NCBI GenBank assembly: GCA_905216195.1
Contig: CAJMSX010000009.1
Coordinates: forward strand, 1 to 64,000
DNA from: an uncultured bacterium
Lineage (GTDB): Bacteria; Bacteroidota; Bacteroidia; Bacteroidales; Marinifilaceae
Length of the DNA stretch: 64,000 nucleotides
Direction: 5' to 3'
Shown: positions 53,294-63,212 of the stretch, piece by piece
Layout of the letters: each line of letters opens with the position of its first letter
How positions within the stretch are numbered: the first letter of the stretch is position 1
Program-made: the position numbers and the translations under genes
Notes under the pieces: model-generated
Told to the model about the DNA's origin: nothing
What the model saw: only the letters and a program-made list of their open reading frames with translations
Database searches by the model: none

Positions 53294-53755
53294 ATGACTG
53301 ACAGCAAAAATATAATTCCGGTTACCCCTGAACTGACAGGTAAGTTAGCTGCTTTGTGGGAAGAGTCGGTGAGGGCGACGCATTTTTTTCTGGCGGAAGA
53401 AGACATTATTTCTTTGCGTCCTTTGGTTGAAGAAGCTTTCGGGAAGATGGAAAGTTTATGGTGTATTTGTCGGGAAGGGGGGGAGCCGGAGGCTTTTATG
53501 GGAATATGTGGAAGTAAGCTGGAAATGCTGTTTGTTCATCCCCTCAGCCGGGGGAAAGGGCTGGGTAAAACATTGGTAGAGTATGCCTTACATCATTCCA
53601 GTGTGCGTTATGTGGATGTCAACGAGCAAAATCCGCAGGCGGTGGGCTTTTATGAATATATAGGTTTTTATGTTTTTGCCCGTTCCGATGTAGACAGCGG
53701 GGGACGTCCCTTTCCCATTCTGCATATGAAATACCGCCAGGTAAAAAACCGGTGA
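53294..53755 (+). CDS. GNAT-family N-acetyltransferase
   Basis: Acetyl-CoA-dependent acetyltransferase. 153 residues from the ATG at 53294 (a TTG at 53255 is open too). Motif A LEMLFVHPLSRGKGLGKTLV with the pyrophosphate loop RGKGLG and motif B NEQNPQAVGFYEYIGF are clear. The central ICGSKLEMLF fits the ElaA/YjgM-like branch. Divergent from the MerR gene, so probably regulated by it. Confidence 0.85.
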   Translation: MTDSKNIIPVTPELTGKLAALWEESVRATHFFLAEEDIISLRPLVEEAFGKMESLWCICREGGEPEAFMGICGSKLEMLFVHPLSRGKGLGKTLVEYALHHSSVRYVDVNEQNPQAVGFYEYIGFYVFARSDVDSGGRPFPILHMKYRQVKNR

Positions 53756-53814
53756 GGAGGGAATCCCAGGCCGGATGTATATTTACTGTTCCGGTTTAGA
53801 AAGAGAGGGGAAAA

Positions 53815-54213
53815 ATGAATAAAGAGACCATGAACTCCAAGAAGGAAAAAGAAGAAGCTGCGGGACATTCCGCTTTTATCGAACCGGATTTTTTGATCCG
53901 AGAAGTGATCCTTGCCGATGCAGCTGTCATCTGGCGGACGATTGACGATAACCGGGATTATTTGCGGACCTGGCTTCCTTTTGTGGATACCTTGACCGGA
54001 ATGGCCGATGAGGAAAAATTCCTGAAATCACAACTTTCCGCACCTTACGAAGAACGAAACCTTATTTTTGTTATCGCTAGGGAGGCGGAAGTTTGCGGGT
54101 TGATCGGTTTTGTTTCTACCGATAATGTCAATCATCGTACGGAAATCGGTTATTGGCTGATTCCGCGCTATCAGGGACAAGGCCTTATGACCCGCTGTGA
54201 GTTTGACTGTTGA
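53815..54213 (+). pseudogene. RimJ/RimL-type acetyltransferase, 3'-truncated
   Basis: 132 codons: IREVILADAAVIWRTIDDNR at the start, then FVIAREAEVCGLIGFVS and EIGYWLIPRYQGQGLMTR, the first half of motif A, after which the frame ends CEFDC. The C-terminal third, with motif B, is missing; neither of the other frames downstream restores it. The 87 bp before the convergent hydrolase are too short to hold it. Confidence 0.75.
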
Positions 54214-54299
54214 ATTCGGCCTGCCGGCACCGGACGTTTCGTCAGGAGATCTCCGGCGCTTATCTGCGGTGAAATATTACCGGAGATAGGCTCCCCGGT

Positions 54300-55283
54300 T
54301 TACTTCAGATAGGCTTTGAGCATAGCTGCCGAAAAGAGAATCAGGGAACGGGTCGGTGAAAGCGTAGCAAAACCGTTGAGCATCCCCCAATCGTGTATGA
54401 CCCCGTTGAAGCGTAGAGTGGTAACCTCCACTCCGGCTTCGTCCAGCCGCCGGCCTAAAGCTTCCCCCTGATCGCGGAGAATATCGTTTTCGGCCACTTC
54501 GATAAGCGTAGGGGGGAGTCCCTGCAGTTCTTCCAGAGAAGCTTGCACAGGGGAGATATGCGGATTCAGCCGGTCGGATTTTTCCGAAAGATAGTGATCG
54601 AACATCCATTGCATGAGAGGAGTCGTGAGGAAGCGTTGTTCGCCGTAAAGTTCATATGATCCCCAGTCAAAACCCGCATCGGTAACGGGCCACATCAAAA
54701 TCTGAACTTTAATTTCCGGACCTTTCATTTGTTTGGCCAGCATACTGGTAACGATCGCCATATTACCGCCTGCACTATTACCCACAATCCCCAAACGCCT
54801 GCCGTCTACCCGGATTTCGTCTCCGTGGGCGGCAATCCAACAGGTAGCTGCATAAATTTCGTTGACCGCCTGCGGAAATTTCGCTTCGGGAGAAGGGGTA
54901 TAGTTGACGAATACGCAGGCGTAGCCGGTTTCGACGACCAGGTCACGCACCAGTCGTTTGTGGGTGAAATAATCCCCTAATACCCAGCCTCCTCCGTGAA
55001 TAAAGATAAATACGGGCAGTTTTTCCGTCTTTCCCTCCGGACGAATTATATTCAGGCGAATACTATACTCCTCGACGGAGAGGATTTTTTCCGATTCTTC
55101 AATACCGGAAAGGTCCGTCGGCACGCTGGCCTGTGTCTTTACCAATATATTCCGGGCCTCGGGCACCGGAAGGGATTCTACAGGTGTATCCCCCGCATTT
55201 AAAACTTTCAGGTACTCTTTAGTACCTCTGCTGAGATGCTCGTCTTGGAGATAAGCAGTGGCTTTTTTTCTGTTTGCTGTCAT
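54300..55283 (-). CDS. Alpha/beta-hydrolase of the hormone-sensitive lipase type
   Basis: Esterase for short-chain acyl substrates; cytosolic, no signal peptide. 327 residues: oxyanion motif FIHGGGWVLGD, nucleophile GIVGNSAGGNMA, acid in VAENDILRDQ and histidine in FNGVIHDWGML, the complete HSL/Aes catalytic set. Single gene. Natural substrate unknown. Confidence 0.9.
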   Translation of the reverse strand: MTANRKKATAYLQDEHLSRGTKEYLKVLNAGDTPVESLPVPEARNILVKTQASVPTDLSGIEESEKILSVEEYSIRLNIIRPEGKTEKLPVFIFIHGGGWVLGDYFTHKRLVRDLVVETGYACVFVNYTPSPEAKFPQAVNEIYAATCWIAAHGDEIRVDGRRLGIVGNSAGGNMAIVTSMLAKQMKGPEIKVQILMWPVTDAGFDWGSYELYGEQRFLTTPLMQWMFDHYLSEKSDRLNPHISPVQASLEELQGLPPTLIEVAENDILRDQGEALGRRLDEAGVEVTTLRFNGVIHDWGMLNGFATLSPTRSLILFSAAMLKAYLK

Positions 55284-55687
55284 GGTCTACCGTTTAATTT
55301 ACCGGTTATACGCAGGAAAAGAAATCGGAGTTTACCCGAGGGGGAAGGTAACTCTGGTGGAAAAAAATAAGATGGTGAAATTTCGTAAGGCTGGGAAATG
55401 GGAAGAAGGAGGCATCGCTATTTATAATATATTGGGCTAGTGATTTTTTAATTTCCGGTTTGAATACTTAGCAAAATCCTTATCTTTGCGTCGGTAAATG
55501 TATGGATCGTCCCATTTATGAAACGGCAACTCTGCATATAGCTTTTCTGATCCGGGCTTGTCGGGGAATATTTCTCCGGCACTGATGGTTATGCCCCTAC
55601 CTGTCAAAGTGTTCAATCGATAAAATTATGAATGTTTCCGGGCAGCACCCTCCGGGTGTTGCAGGAATATGCCGTTTTATAAAACCC
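55284..55687. other. Leader region of the MATE gene with a promoter
   Basis: About 400 bp. The promoter at 55459-55488 predicts a leader of roughly 190 nt, long for this genome. The opposite strand has a 55-codon frame without an ATG (55440-55610). I do not recognise a riboswitch. Confidence 0.4.
55459..55488 (+). promoter_or_regulatory. Promoter of the MATE gene
   Basis: TTTG (55459-55462), 18 nt spacer, TATCTTTG (55481-55488): close to the -33/-7 consensus spacing seen at the tRNA-Lys gene. Confidence 0.65.
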
Positions 55688-57007
55688 ATGAATTATACTT
55701 ATAAACAAATTTGGCTCATCAATTTACCTATATTGGCGAGCCTGCTTATGGAACAGTTGATTAATTTCACGGATTCCGTTTTTTTAGGTCATGTCAGTCA
55801 GATAGATTTAGGAGCCTCGGCCTTGGCCTCTATGTATTATACGGCCGTATATATGCTCGGTTTCGGCTTTAGCCTGGGGATACAGGTTTTCATTGCCAGG
55901 CGAAACGGAGAGGGGCGGTATCAGGAAATTGGTAAGGTGTTCTATCAGGGACTGATTTTTTTAAGCGTGTTCGCTATTGTGATTTTCCTGTTCTCTAAAG
56001 GGTATTCATCTGCTCTGTTGAGAAGGTTGATTTCATCGGACGATGTATACCGGGCCACTCTTCAATATATTAAATGGCGGGATTATAGTTATCTATTTGC
56101 CTTTCCCTTCCTGTCTATCCGCGCTTTTTTCATCGGTACGACTCAGACGAAAGTTCTTACTTTCAGTTCTTTCATTATGGTGGCCGGTAATATCCTGCTC
56201 AATTATCTGTTGATCTTTGGAAAAGCGGGATTTCCCCGGTTGGGTATCGGAGGGGCGGCTATGGGATCATCTCTGGCGGAATTAGCCGGGCTGTTATTCC
56301 TGATTTTCTATATGCGGCAAGGCGTAAATAAGAGACATTACGGATTGCGGGCTGTATTTGATCTTCGTTTGTCCCTTCATCTGCTGAATATATCTGTCTG
56401 GACGATGGTCCGGTCGTTTTTTTGTATTGCTCCCTGGTTTCTGTTTTTCGTCGCCATAGAACATCTGGGAGAATGCGAACTGGCTGCGGCAAACGTAGTG
56501 AGGAGTATTTCTATGTTCTTTTTCGTCATTGTCAATTCTTTTGCAACCACTACGATTTCTTTGGTCGGTAATCTGATGGGATCCGGGCAGGTCCTTTCAG
56601 TGATGCCGGCCTGCCGGCGGGTCATTGTCCTGAATTACCTTCTGGGAATTCCGCTCTTGGTGTCGGTATTGGTTTTTTCAAGTTTTTGTTTGCAAGGGTT
56701 TACCTCCGATATGGCCGTGGTTCGGGCGGCATTTTATCCCTGTTGTGTCATGCTATCCACTTTTTTGATTTCCGTCCCGGCTTATACCTATTGCAATACG
56801 GTGATCGGTACCGGGCATACTAAAATCGCTTTTATTTTTCAAATGATCAATATCGTTATTTATTTGCTTTACCTGTATCTGTTATCCCGGTCGCCGGGTA
56901 TCCCGCTCGCTCTGTACTGGACGGCTGAACAGTTATATGTACTGGTTTTGCTTGTGTTATCTTACGTATTTTTAAAAAGAAACCGCTGGCAGAACAGACG
57001 TTTCTGA
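55688..57007 (+). CDS. MATE-family multidrug exporter
   Basis: Membrane antiporter that expels drugs or metabolites using Na+ or H+. 439 residues from the ATG at 55688 (MNYTYKQIWLINLPILASLL, the typical start), with twelve membrane helices in two halves: LINFTDSVFLGHVSQIDLGA in the first, VRSISMFFFVIVNSFATTTI in the second. A start at 55628 is open but adds an unusual leader. Substrate unknown. Confidence 0.9.
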   Translation: MNYTYKQIWLINLPILASLLMEQLINFTDSVFLGHVSQIDLGASALASMYYTAVYMLGFGFSLGIQVFIARRNGEGRYQEIGKVFYQGLIFLSVFAIVIFLFSKGYSSALLRRLISSDDVYRATLQYIKWRDYSYLFAFPFLSIRAFFIGTTQTKVLTFSSFIMVAGNILLNYLLIFGKAGFPRLGIGGAAMGSSLAELAGLLFLIFYMRQGVNKRHYGLRAVFDLRLSLHLLNISVWTMVRSFFCIAPWFLFFVAIEHLGECELAAANVVRSISMFFFVIVNSFATTTISLVGNLMGSGQVLSVMPACRRVIVLNYLLGIPLLVSVLVFSSFCLQGFTSDMAVVRAAFYPCCVMLSTFLISVPAYTYCNTVIGTGHTKIAFIFQMINIVIYLLYLYLLSRSPGIPLALYWTAEQLYVLVLLVLSYVFLKRNRWQNRRF

Positions 57008-57061
57008 CCGGAAAAAGGGTAATTACTCTTCCTGTACTCGCCTTATCCGGTTTGGTTTTTA
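57007..57061 (+). terminator. Probable terminator after the MATE gene
   Basis: ACCGGA (57007-57012) pairs with TCCGGT (57046-57051), with AAGG/CCTT inside, and TTTTT follows shortly. Confidence 0.5.
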
Positions 57062-57305
57062 AAATATTTTGTTTCAGACCGGATAGGGGGAGAGGGACGT
57101 TGACTCAAGTCGGTACCGATCGTTTATTTTCGTTTTTGAACCGGGTGGATGTGGGGAAAACAGGCGCAGAATTCTCCTCTTGGTTCCCAAAGAGGAATGT
57201 GCCTAAATTATAAAAAATTTAAAGTTTTTATAATAAGCGAAAATTTAGGAAGGGGATACCCGGAATTTGTCTACTTTCGCATGAAAGTAACAATCGATTC
57301 ATTGC

Positions 57306-57653
57306 ATGGATAACGGAGATTCAGGCCCCAGGCGATTTATAAATTTTATACTGGTCTTGCTGGTCTTGCTGGTACAATTGGATGTACTGGAATATGCTGT
57401 TTCCAGTCAGGAAAAATTTTCCGATTCCCTGAAATATGGTGCGGTCGGTAACGACCGGGAGGAAAGCGAGGATGCGGATGAATCGTATTATTACCCCTTC
57501 CGGTCGTGTTTTGCTTTTCCTCTTACTGAAACTGTTACGGCCGGGGGATATGTTCCCGCTCAGGTGCGGGGCGGTTGGTCCCCTGGTCTGTTTGTTTCTC
57601 TGCCTCGGATCAGCCGGCATACTTACGCTGTATGTTGCGTTTATCTCATTTAG
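57306..57653 (+). CDS. Small exported hypothetical protein
   Basis: 115 residues with an N-terminal membrane helix (FINFILVLLVLLVQLDVLEY) and a short polar rest with the aromatic/cysteine tail HTYAVCCVYLI. Similar in size and layout to the protein at 48856. A second frame overlapping it is also open, so the call is tentative. Function unknown. Confidence 0.4.
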   Translation: MDNGDSGPRRFINFILVLLVLLVQLDVLEYAVSSQEKFSDSLKYGAVGNDREESEDADESYYYPFRSCFAFPLTETVTAGGYVPAQVRGGWSPGLFVSLPRISRHTYAVCCVYLI

Positions 57654-57790
57654 CCGTAAACCTGTTTTTGTTTTCCGGTACGCGTTTCTGGTAGGGAAAC
57701 CCTATACGGAAATTTATCCGGCAAATCCGACTAGCTCCGGATGCAGAGAATGTTTTATTTTTCCGATGGTTACGGAAGTGTTTAAATGAA

Positions 57791-59068
57791 TTGTATATGA
57801 ACGAAATTATCATTATTATAGCTCTTATTTTATTGAACGGATTGTTTGCCATGTCTGAAATTGCTCTGATTTCAGCCCGCAAATCGAGTCTTTCTACTGA
57901 TGCTAAGCGAGGAAGTAAATTGGCAAAGCTGGCTTTGAAGCTGACCAATGAACCGGATCGTTTTCTCTCTACGGTTCAGATCGGTATCACCTTGATCGGT
58001 ATTCTGACGGGTATTTATTCCGGAGCCAAGTTGTCCGATGATTTTGCCGTCCTGCTTCAGGAGTGGGGCGTTTCGACAGCTTATGCGCCGATGATAGCCC
58101 AGACGGTGATTGTCATAGCAGTGACTTATCTGACTTTGATTTTCGGTGAGCTTGTTCCCAAACGAATCGGGTTGAGCGTGGCGGAAAAAGCGTCCAAGGT
58201 TATCGCCCGGCCGATGTATATGTTATCGTGGATTGCTGCTCCTTTTGTGTGGATATTGGCAAAAAGTACCTCCGCCATGTTTAATATGTTGGGGTTGAAG
58301 GACTCCGAAAGCAAGGTGACTGAAGAAGAAATCAAAACGATTGTCCAGGAAGGGAAGGAAGACGGAGAAGTACAGGAAGTAGAGCAGGATATAGTGGAAC
58401 GAGTATTCCTGTTGGGGAATCTGAAAGTGGATGATATTATGACCCAGCGGAATGAAATTACCTGGCTGGATGTCAATATGACTAAACAGGAAGTCATGGA
58501 AACTCTGGAACAACAGCTTTTCGATATGTATCCGGTTACGGACGGGAAAAAAGACGAGGTGAAAGGGGTGATTTCCCTGAAAGACCTCGTATTGCATTTG
58601 AGTACGTCCGAGTTCAATTTAGAGGGGATTGTGCGTCCCGCTTTTTATTTCCCGGAGAATATGACGGTATACAAGGCCCTGGAAAAAATGAAAGAACAGC
58701 GGATCAGCCGGGCGTTGATTTGTGACGAATTCGGGGTTTGTCAGGGCATCATCACCTTGAGGGATATATTGGAAGCTTTGTTAGGGTCGGTAAACGATAC
58801 TCACAAGGAACCGGATATTATCAAACGTTCCGCAGGCGAGGGATGGCTGGTAAACGGACAATGTGCTTTCTATGACTTTCTGACGTATTTCGAGAGGGAA
58901 GAATTGTTTGAAAGCGGTAATTACAATACGGTAGGAGGCTTAATCCTGGAGTTGTTGGAGCATATACCTCAAACCGGCGAACAAGTGCGTTGGTATGATT
59001 TTGTTTTTGAAGTGGCGGATATGGACGGGGTGCGGATCGACAAGGTACTGGTAAATCTGCTTGAATAG
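57791..59068 (+). CDS. CNNM/CorC-family membrane protein (hemolysin family)
   Basis: Bacterial relatives of CNNM proteins are linked to magnesium or cobalt efflux. 425 residues from the ATG at 57797 or 57791: DUF21 membrane domain (about 1-170, with NGLFAMSEIALISARKS), a CBS pair (about 200-330, with DIMTQRNEITWLDV and ISRALICDEFGVCQGI), and the C-terminal CorC_HlyC domain (345-425, LVNGQCAFYDFL, TVGGLILELLEHIPQTGE). Convergent with the TonB-receptor gene, 15 bp apart. Confidence 0.9.
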   Translation: MYMNEIIIIIALILLNGLFAMSEIALISARKSSLSTDAKRGSKLAKLALKLTNEPDRFLSTVQIGITLIGILTGIYSGAKLSDDFAVLLQEWGVSTAYAPMIAQTVIVIAVTYLTLIFGELVPKRIGLSVAEKASKVIARPMYMLSWIAAPFVWILAKSTSAMFNMLGLKDSESKVTEEEIKTIVQEGKEDGEVQEVEQDIVERVFLLGNLKVDDIMTQRNEITWLDVNMTKQEVMETLEQQLFDMYPVTDGKKDEVKGVISLKDLVLHLSTSEFNLEGIVRPAFYFPENMTVYKALEKMKEQRISRALICDEFGVCQGIITLRDILEALLGSVNDTHKEPDIIKRSAGEGWLVNGQCAFYDFLTYFEREELFESGNYNTVGGLILELLEHIPQTGEQVRWYDFVFEVADMDGVRIDKVLVNLLE

Positions 59069-59083
59069 CCCCGTCCCCTTTAC

Positions 59084-60967
59084 CTATAAATTAATATTTA
59101 CTCCGCCCATAAAGGTGGCTTTCGGCATGGGAAATCCGGCATTGATTTCGTAGCGTTGGGCGAGGAGGTTTTCGCCGGTGAGGAACAGCCGCACGTAGTT
59201 ACAGAGTTTGTAACTGCCTCTCAGGTTCCACAATACGAAATTTTCCCGGGTTTGATTGCCGGCGGTCCCCCCGGTATAAAGTCCCTGGATGTATTGCACG
59301 CCGGTAGAGACGTTCCATTTTTGCTGTGAAAAATTCACTCCTGCATAAAATTTATGTTCCGGTGCGGCGGGAACCGGATTTTCCATATGTAACCAACTGT
59401 AATTGGCGTTAACCTGCCAATAGGCGGTGATGCGGTAACCGATGTTGGTTTCTATGCCCCAGTTTTCGATTTTACCGGAATTGACATTTTTCCGGATAGA
59501 ATAGTCGGTCAGGATGATATTATCGCCTTTGATGTAGTAGAGGTTGGCACCGTATGACAAGCTTCCGTTTAGTCGGCGTTGGGAAAACGACAGCTCGTAA
59601 TTCATCAGGCGTTCGGGTTTCAGGTCGGGATTTTGAGGAGGAAACATATACATTTCCCGTATGGTCGGGTTGCGGAATCCTTTGCTCACCATGGCTTTGA
59701 GTTCGGTTTGTCTGGGCAGATGAAAAGCAAGACCTCCCTGCGGTATCCATTCCGTGCCTACATGTGAATGATGATCGATACGGACACCGGCATCCAGTGA
59801 AAGCCAATGACTGATGTCCTGACGAAAGTCGATATAGGCGGCAAACTCGTCCAATTGTTTATCGACTCCCGGTTTATGCGCTCCGGTTGCCACCACTTTA
59901 TGCCAGGATTCGCCTCCGAAGTGTTGGTAGTCGAATCCGGCTGTCAGCCGGTTCCCGGTGAAAAAGGTAGCGCTTTGGTACCAGGAAACTCCCAGCATGT
60001 AGTCTTTGGAATTAAAATGAGAGTTTTGGGGTTGTTCGCCCGGATGATAGCCGTCGTTGATTTTATGGCGTCCCCAGTTATAGAAAAAGCTCAGCGCTCC
60101 GGAAGTTCGGTTGTACCGGTTTTCCACTGCCACAGAAGTCATTCCCCGGGTGATGCGCGAATCATTGTCAATATAAGGATTGGTAACTTCTCCGGGATTG
60201 GAGGCATTGAAATGGGTGACATTTGCGTCTCCCCAAATTTTCCAGGAAGGATGGAAATCGTATCCTAACTTGGCGTAACCGCCGTATTGTTCAAACTCCA
60301 TATTGGTCCGGTGACCATCGGTCCGGTTATACGAACCGGTCACGATGCTGCTGAATTTGCCTTTTTTCAGCCGGTTGGAAAGTTCGGTTTGAAGGGTATT
60401 GTAGGAACCGTATCCTGCCTGAAGATGGGTTTTCATCCCGTCTCCGGACATTTTGCGGGTGACGATATTGACTACTCCGCCCATAGCGTTCGAGCCGTAG
60501 AGCATAGAGGCCGGACCGCGTAATACTTCTACCCGTTCGGTCATCATCGTTTGGTAGGCGTCGGCAATGGGATGCCCCATCAGTCCCATGTATTGCGGAT
60601 GACCGTCGATCAATACCAGTAGTCCGGCAGTGGGACTACCGCCTACACCTCTCAGACTCATTCCCCCGGCGGCTCCGGTGGAAACGCCGTATCCCATAAT
60701 CCCCCGGCTGGTAGTGAAAAAACCGGGGACCAGCTCATTCAGTGTGGGTAAAATAGAGGGACGGTAACTGTCCGCCAATTGCTGACGTCCTACCACCGAA
60801 AGGGTCATCGGCAGATGGCGAAGATCCGTTTCGTTCCGGGTGCCGGTTACAACCACTTCACCTAAACTGTAGTGCCGGGCAGTGCGGCTACTGTCGGTCT
60901 GTGCACAGAGGGGAGCCGCCGCTAACATACCGCTTGTCAACAGTGCAAATAATACTTGTTTTTTCAT
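59084..60967 (-). CDS. TonB-dependent receptor
   Basis: Outer-membrane transporter for a scarce nutrient such as a siderophore, heme or cobalamin. 627 residues from the ATG at 60967 with signal peptide MKKQVLFALLTSGMLAAAPL-CAQ. The plug has EVVVTGTRNETDLRHLPMTL and VEVLRGPASMLYGSNAMGGV; the barrel ends MGGVNINL. FMMFPP-type motif FPPQNPDLKPERLMNYELSF is typical of the BtuB/CirA branch. A longer frame from 61012 is open. Substrate not identified. Confidence 0.9.
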   Translation of the reverse strand: MKKQVLFALLTSGMLAAAPLCAQTDSSRTARHYSLGEVVVTGTRNETDLRHLPMTLSVVGRQQLADSYRPSILPTLNELVPGFFTTSRGIMGYGVSTGAAGGMSLRGVGGSPTAGLLVLIDGHPQYMGLMGHPIADAYQTMMTERVEVLRGPASMLYGSNAMGGVVNIVTRKMSGDGMKTHLQAGYGSYNTLQTELSNRLKKGKFSSIVTGSYNRTDGHRTNMEFEQYGGYAKLGYDFHPSWKIWGDANVTHFNASNPGEVTNPYIDNDSRITRGMTSVAVENRYNRTSGALSFFYNWGRHKINDGYHPGEQPQNSHFNSKDYMLGVSWYQSATFFTGNRLTAGFDYQHFGGESWHKVVATGAHKPGVDKQLDEFAAYIDFRQDISHWLSLDAGVRIDHHSHVGTEWIPQGGLAFHLPRQTELKAMVSKGFRNPTIREMYMFPPQNPDLKPERLMNYELSFSQRRLNGSLSYGANLYYIKGDNIILTDYSIRKNVNSGKIENWGIETNIGYRITAYWQVNANYSWLHMENPVPAAPEHKFYAGVNFSQQKWNVSTGVQYIQGLYTGGTAGNQTRENFVLWNLRGSYKLCNYVRLFLTGENLLAQRYEINAGFPMPKATFMGGVNINL

Positions 60968-61412
60968 GGTATATACAATGTTTTCTGAAATTTTAACACC
61001 ACGGATTTTCATATGGGGAGAATCCGTAATCCCCGGAATTAGGTTGCAAAAATACAGGAATTATTTTCTGTTCTTGACGGAATGATAGAGTCTTTCTAAA
61101 AATTTCCGTAAGAAGAGTAAAATTTACGTTTTCCGGAATAAATCCATTTATTTCCACTGGTGGAACTCCGGCCTGTCCTTGCAGCTGGCTGTTCTTTTTT
61201 TCTGAGTGCGAGAGCGGGTCGGCTTGTGGGGAGACGCAATGGCGGCTCTCCGTTTTATTTTCCGATAGTAGGCCCGGGGCGGGGAATAACCCCTCAAAAG
61301 AGAAACGTTTGGAGGAATTGCTTTCAGAGGTCGGTGGACTGCCGGATTTTCAGTTGAGCTTTCAACATAACGGTTTTAGGGGGAATTGGAGGATGCGCTA
61401 TTTTTTCTAGTA
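60968..61412. other. Non-coding region before the LacI fragment
   Basis: 445 bp. On the plus strand one frame is open for more than 100 codons to 61410 without a start codon, ending GFRGNWRMRYFF; this could be debris or chance. No operator or riboswitch recognised. Confidence 0.35.
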
Positions 61413-61505
61413 TCAATTGTTTTTGTCATCGGTCAGCGCACGGGAAACCGTTGAAGTGGAAAGATTCAGCCGGGTGGCCAGGTGTTTGAGGGTAACCTGT
61501 TTCAT
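61413..61505 (-). pseudogene. LacI-family regulator, N-terminal stump
   Basis: 30 codons: MKQVTLKHLATRLNLSTSTV, then SRALTDDKNN and a stop. This is the helix-turn-helix of a LacI regulator, the segment where the hinge helix would begin; the ligand-binding domain is absent. It faces away from the sugar-type oxidoreductase and transporter genes it may once have controlled. Confidence 0.7.
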
Positions 61506-61742
61506 AAGTGTTTCGTATTTCACACAAAGGTAATAGAATTACTCTTTTACACAAAAATGGGAACGTTTGCAGATTTTGGGATGGATTGCGGGATCGGTTG
61601 CAGGTTGTTAGAAGGTTTTTCAGGCTGCATCCTCAGGGGGAACTGTTTACTTTTGTCTTCGTAATTACCGAAAGTGAGATTCCGGAAACGATAGCATGAA
61701 ACCCATAGGTAGTATAGTTTTAAACCATAAAAATGTGATAGT

Positions 61743-63206
61743 ATGAAAACATTAGTCGGTCCAGGTAATACGAAAGTAATCGGTTACCACTACGACCGGG
61801 CCCGGGTCAGGGCAGGTATCGTCCATATCGGAGTGGGAAATTTCCATAGAGCGCACGAAGAATATTACACGAATGAGTTGTTGGCAGATCCCGCTCAACA
61901 TGCCTGGGGAATCTGCGGAGTGGCTCTATTGCCCGGGGATGAATATCTGTACCAAGCTCTGAAACAGCAGGAAGGATTGTATACCTTGACCGTATGCGGA
62001 CGGGACGGTAAAAATAAGGCTTATGAAATCGGGTCGTTGCTGAATCTGATTTGGGGAATGGAGAATCCGCAAGCCGTTATGGCAGCCATTGCCGATCCGG
62101 TTACCCGCATCATCACGCTGACGATAACCGAAGGGGGATATAATATCGACAAAAGCAGCGGAGCTTTTATTTTTGACAATAAAGACATACGGCATGATCT
62201 GGAGAAACCGGAACAGCCCGGAACCGTCTTCGGATTTGTGGCTGCCGGCTTGCGCCAACGGATGAAAGCCGGCCACGGGCCGATCACGATTCTTTCGTGT
62301 GATAATTTGCAACATAACGGCGATACGGCCCGCCGGGCGTTCACCTCGTTTATAGCGGCTCAGGATCGGGAACTGTCCGATTGGGTAAACACACAGGTGA
62401 CTTTCCCCAACAGTATGGTCGATCGTATTACGCCGGCGGTTACGCCTGAGGATGTGGCGCGTTTGAATAGAGATAACGGGGTCGAAGATCAAGCACCCGT
62501 TTACTGTGAAGATTTTATACAGTGGGTGATTGAAGATAACTTTATTGCCGGACGTCCGGCCTGGGAAAACGTGGGGGTAGAGTTTACCGATGATGTTTCG
62601 GCCTATGAAAATATGAAATTGAGTTTGCTGAATGCTTCTCATTCTTTATTGTCTTATCCGGCTTTTTTAGCGGGTTACCGGAAAGTGGACGACGCTATGC
62701 AGGATGCCCGTTTTGTCCGTTATCTGGAACAGTTTATGAACGTAGATATGGCGCCTTATGTGCCTGCGCCTGGCCATACCGATCTGGCGTTGTATAAACG
62801 AACCTTGATCGAGCGGTTCGGTAATCGTTCGGTCAGTGATCAGTTGAGCCGGCTTTGTTTCGACGGTGCCTCTAAGATTCCGGTATATATTATGCCGAAC
62901 TTGGTGAAGATGATCCGTGACCGGGCCGATCTCACCCGCATGGCTTTTTTCGTTTCTGCTTATCGGCATTATCTGAAATACCGTTGCGATGATCACGGCG
63001 TGTCTTTTGAAATAAACGACCCTTGGCTGACTACGGAAGATCAGATACGTATCGGGGAGGAAGATCCCTTGGTTTTCCTTTCGCTTTCCCCCTTTCAAAG
63101 TACGGATTTGAGCGCCGACAGCCGCTTTACCCGTCTCTATCTGGAAATGGTAGATGCCATAAAAGAAGAGGGCATTTTGAACGTATTGGATCATCGGTTA
63201 AAATAA
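61743..63206 (+). CDS. Mannitol dehydrogenase-family oxidoreductase
   Basis: Long-chain NAD-dependent polyol or hexuronate dehydrogenase (family of mannitol 2-dehydrogenase, fructuronate reductase and arabinitol dehydrogenase). 487 residues: Rossmann start IVHIGVGNFHRAHEEYYTNE, the family signature ITITEGGYNI, then TFPNSMVDRITP and the catalytic lysine region MKLSLLNASHSLLSY. A TACTTTTG box (61648-61655) precedes it. The MFS gene starts 6 bp after it, so the pair imports and oxidises one polyol or sugar acid; which one is not clear. Confidence 0.88.
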   Translation: MKTLVGPGNTKVIGYHYDRARVRAGIVHIGVGNFHRAHEEYYTNELLADPAQHAWGICGVALLPGDEYLYQALKQQEGLYTLTVCGRDGKNKAYEIGSLLNLIWGMENPQAVMAAIADPVTRIITLTITEGGYNIDKSSGAFIFDNKDIRHDLEKPEQPGTVFGFVAAGLRQRMKAGHGPITILSCDNLQHNGDTARRAFTSFIAAQDRELSDWVNTQVTFPNSMVDRITPAVTPEDVARLNRDNGVEDQAPVYCEDFIQWVIEDNFIAGRPAWENVGVEFTDDVSAYENMKLSLLNASHSLLSYPAFLAGYRKVDDAMQDARFVRYLEQFMNVDMAPYVPAPGHTDLALYKRTLIERFGNRSVSDQLSRLCFDGASKIPVYIMPNLVKMIRDRADLTRMAFFVSAYRHYLKYRCDDHGVSFEINDPWLTTEDQIRIGEEDPLVFLSLSPFQSTDLSADSRFTRLYLEMVDAIKEEGILNVLDHRLK

Positions 63207-63212
63207 AGCGTC

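Noticed and set aside
55495..55687. Cobalamin or other riboswitch before the MATE gene
   Set aside because: Short matches to a B12-box-like string exist, but the conserved core order is missing.
57436..57789. 117-codon frame overlapping the small exported protein at 57306
   Set aside because: It overlaps the better supported frame with the membrane signal; at most one can be real.
61085..61412. Start-less open frame of more than 100 codons ending GNWRMRYFF
   Set aside because: No start codon and no motif; could be debris, but I cannot support a gene.
61926..62642. Minus-strand frame of 238 codons inside the mannitol dehydrogenase-family gene
   Set aside because: Shadow frame without recognisable features.
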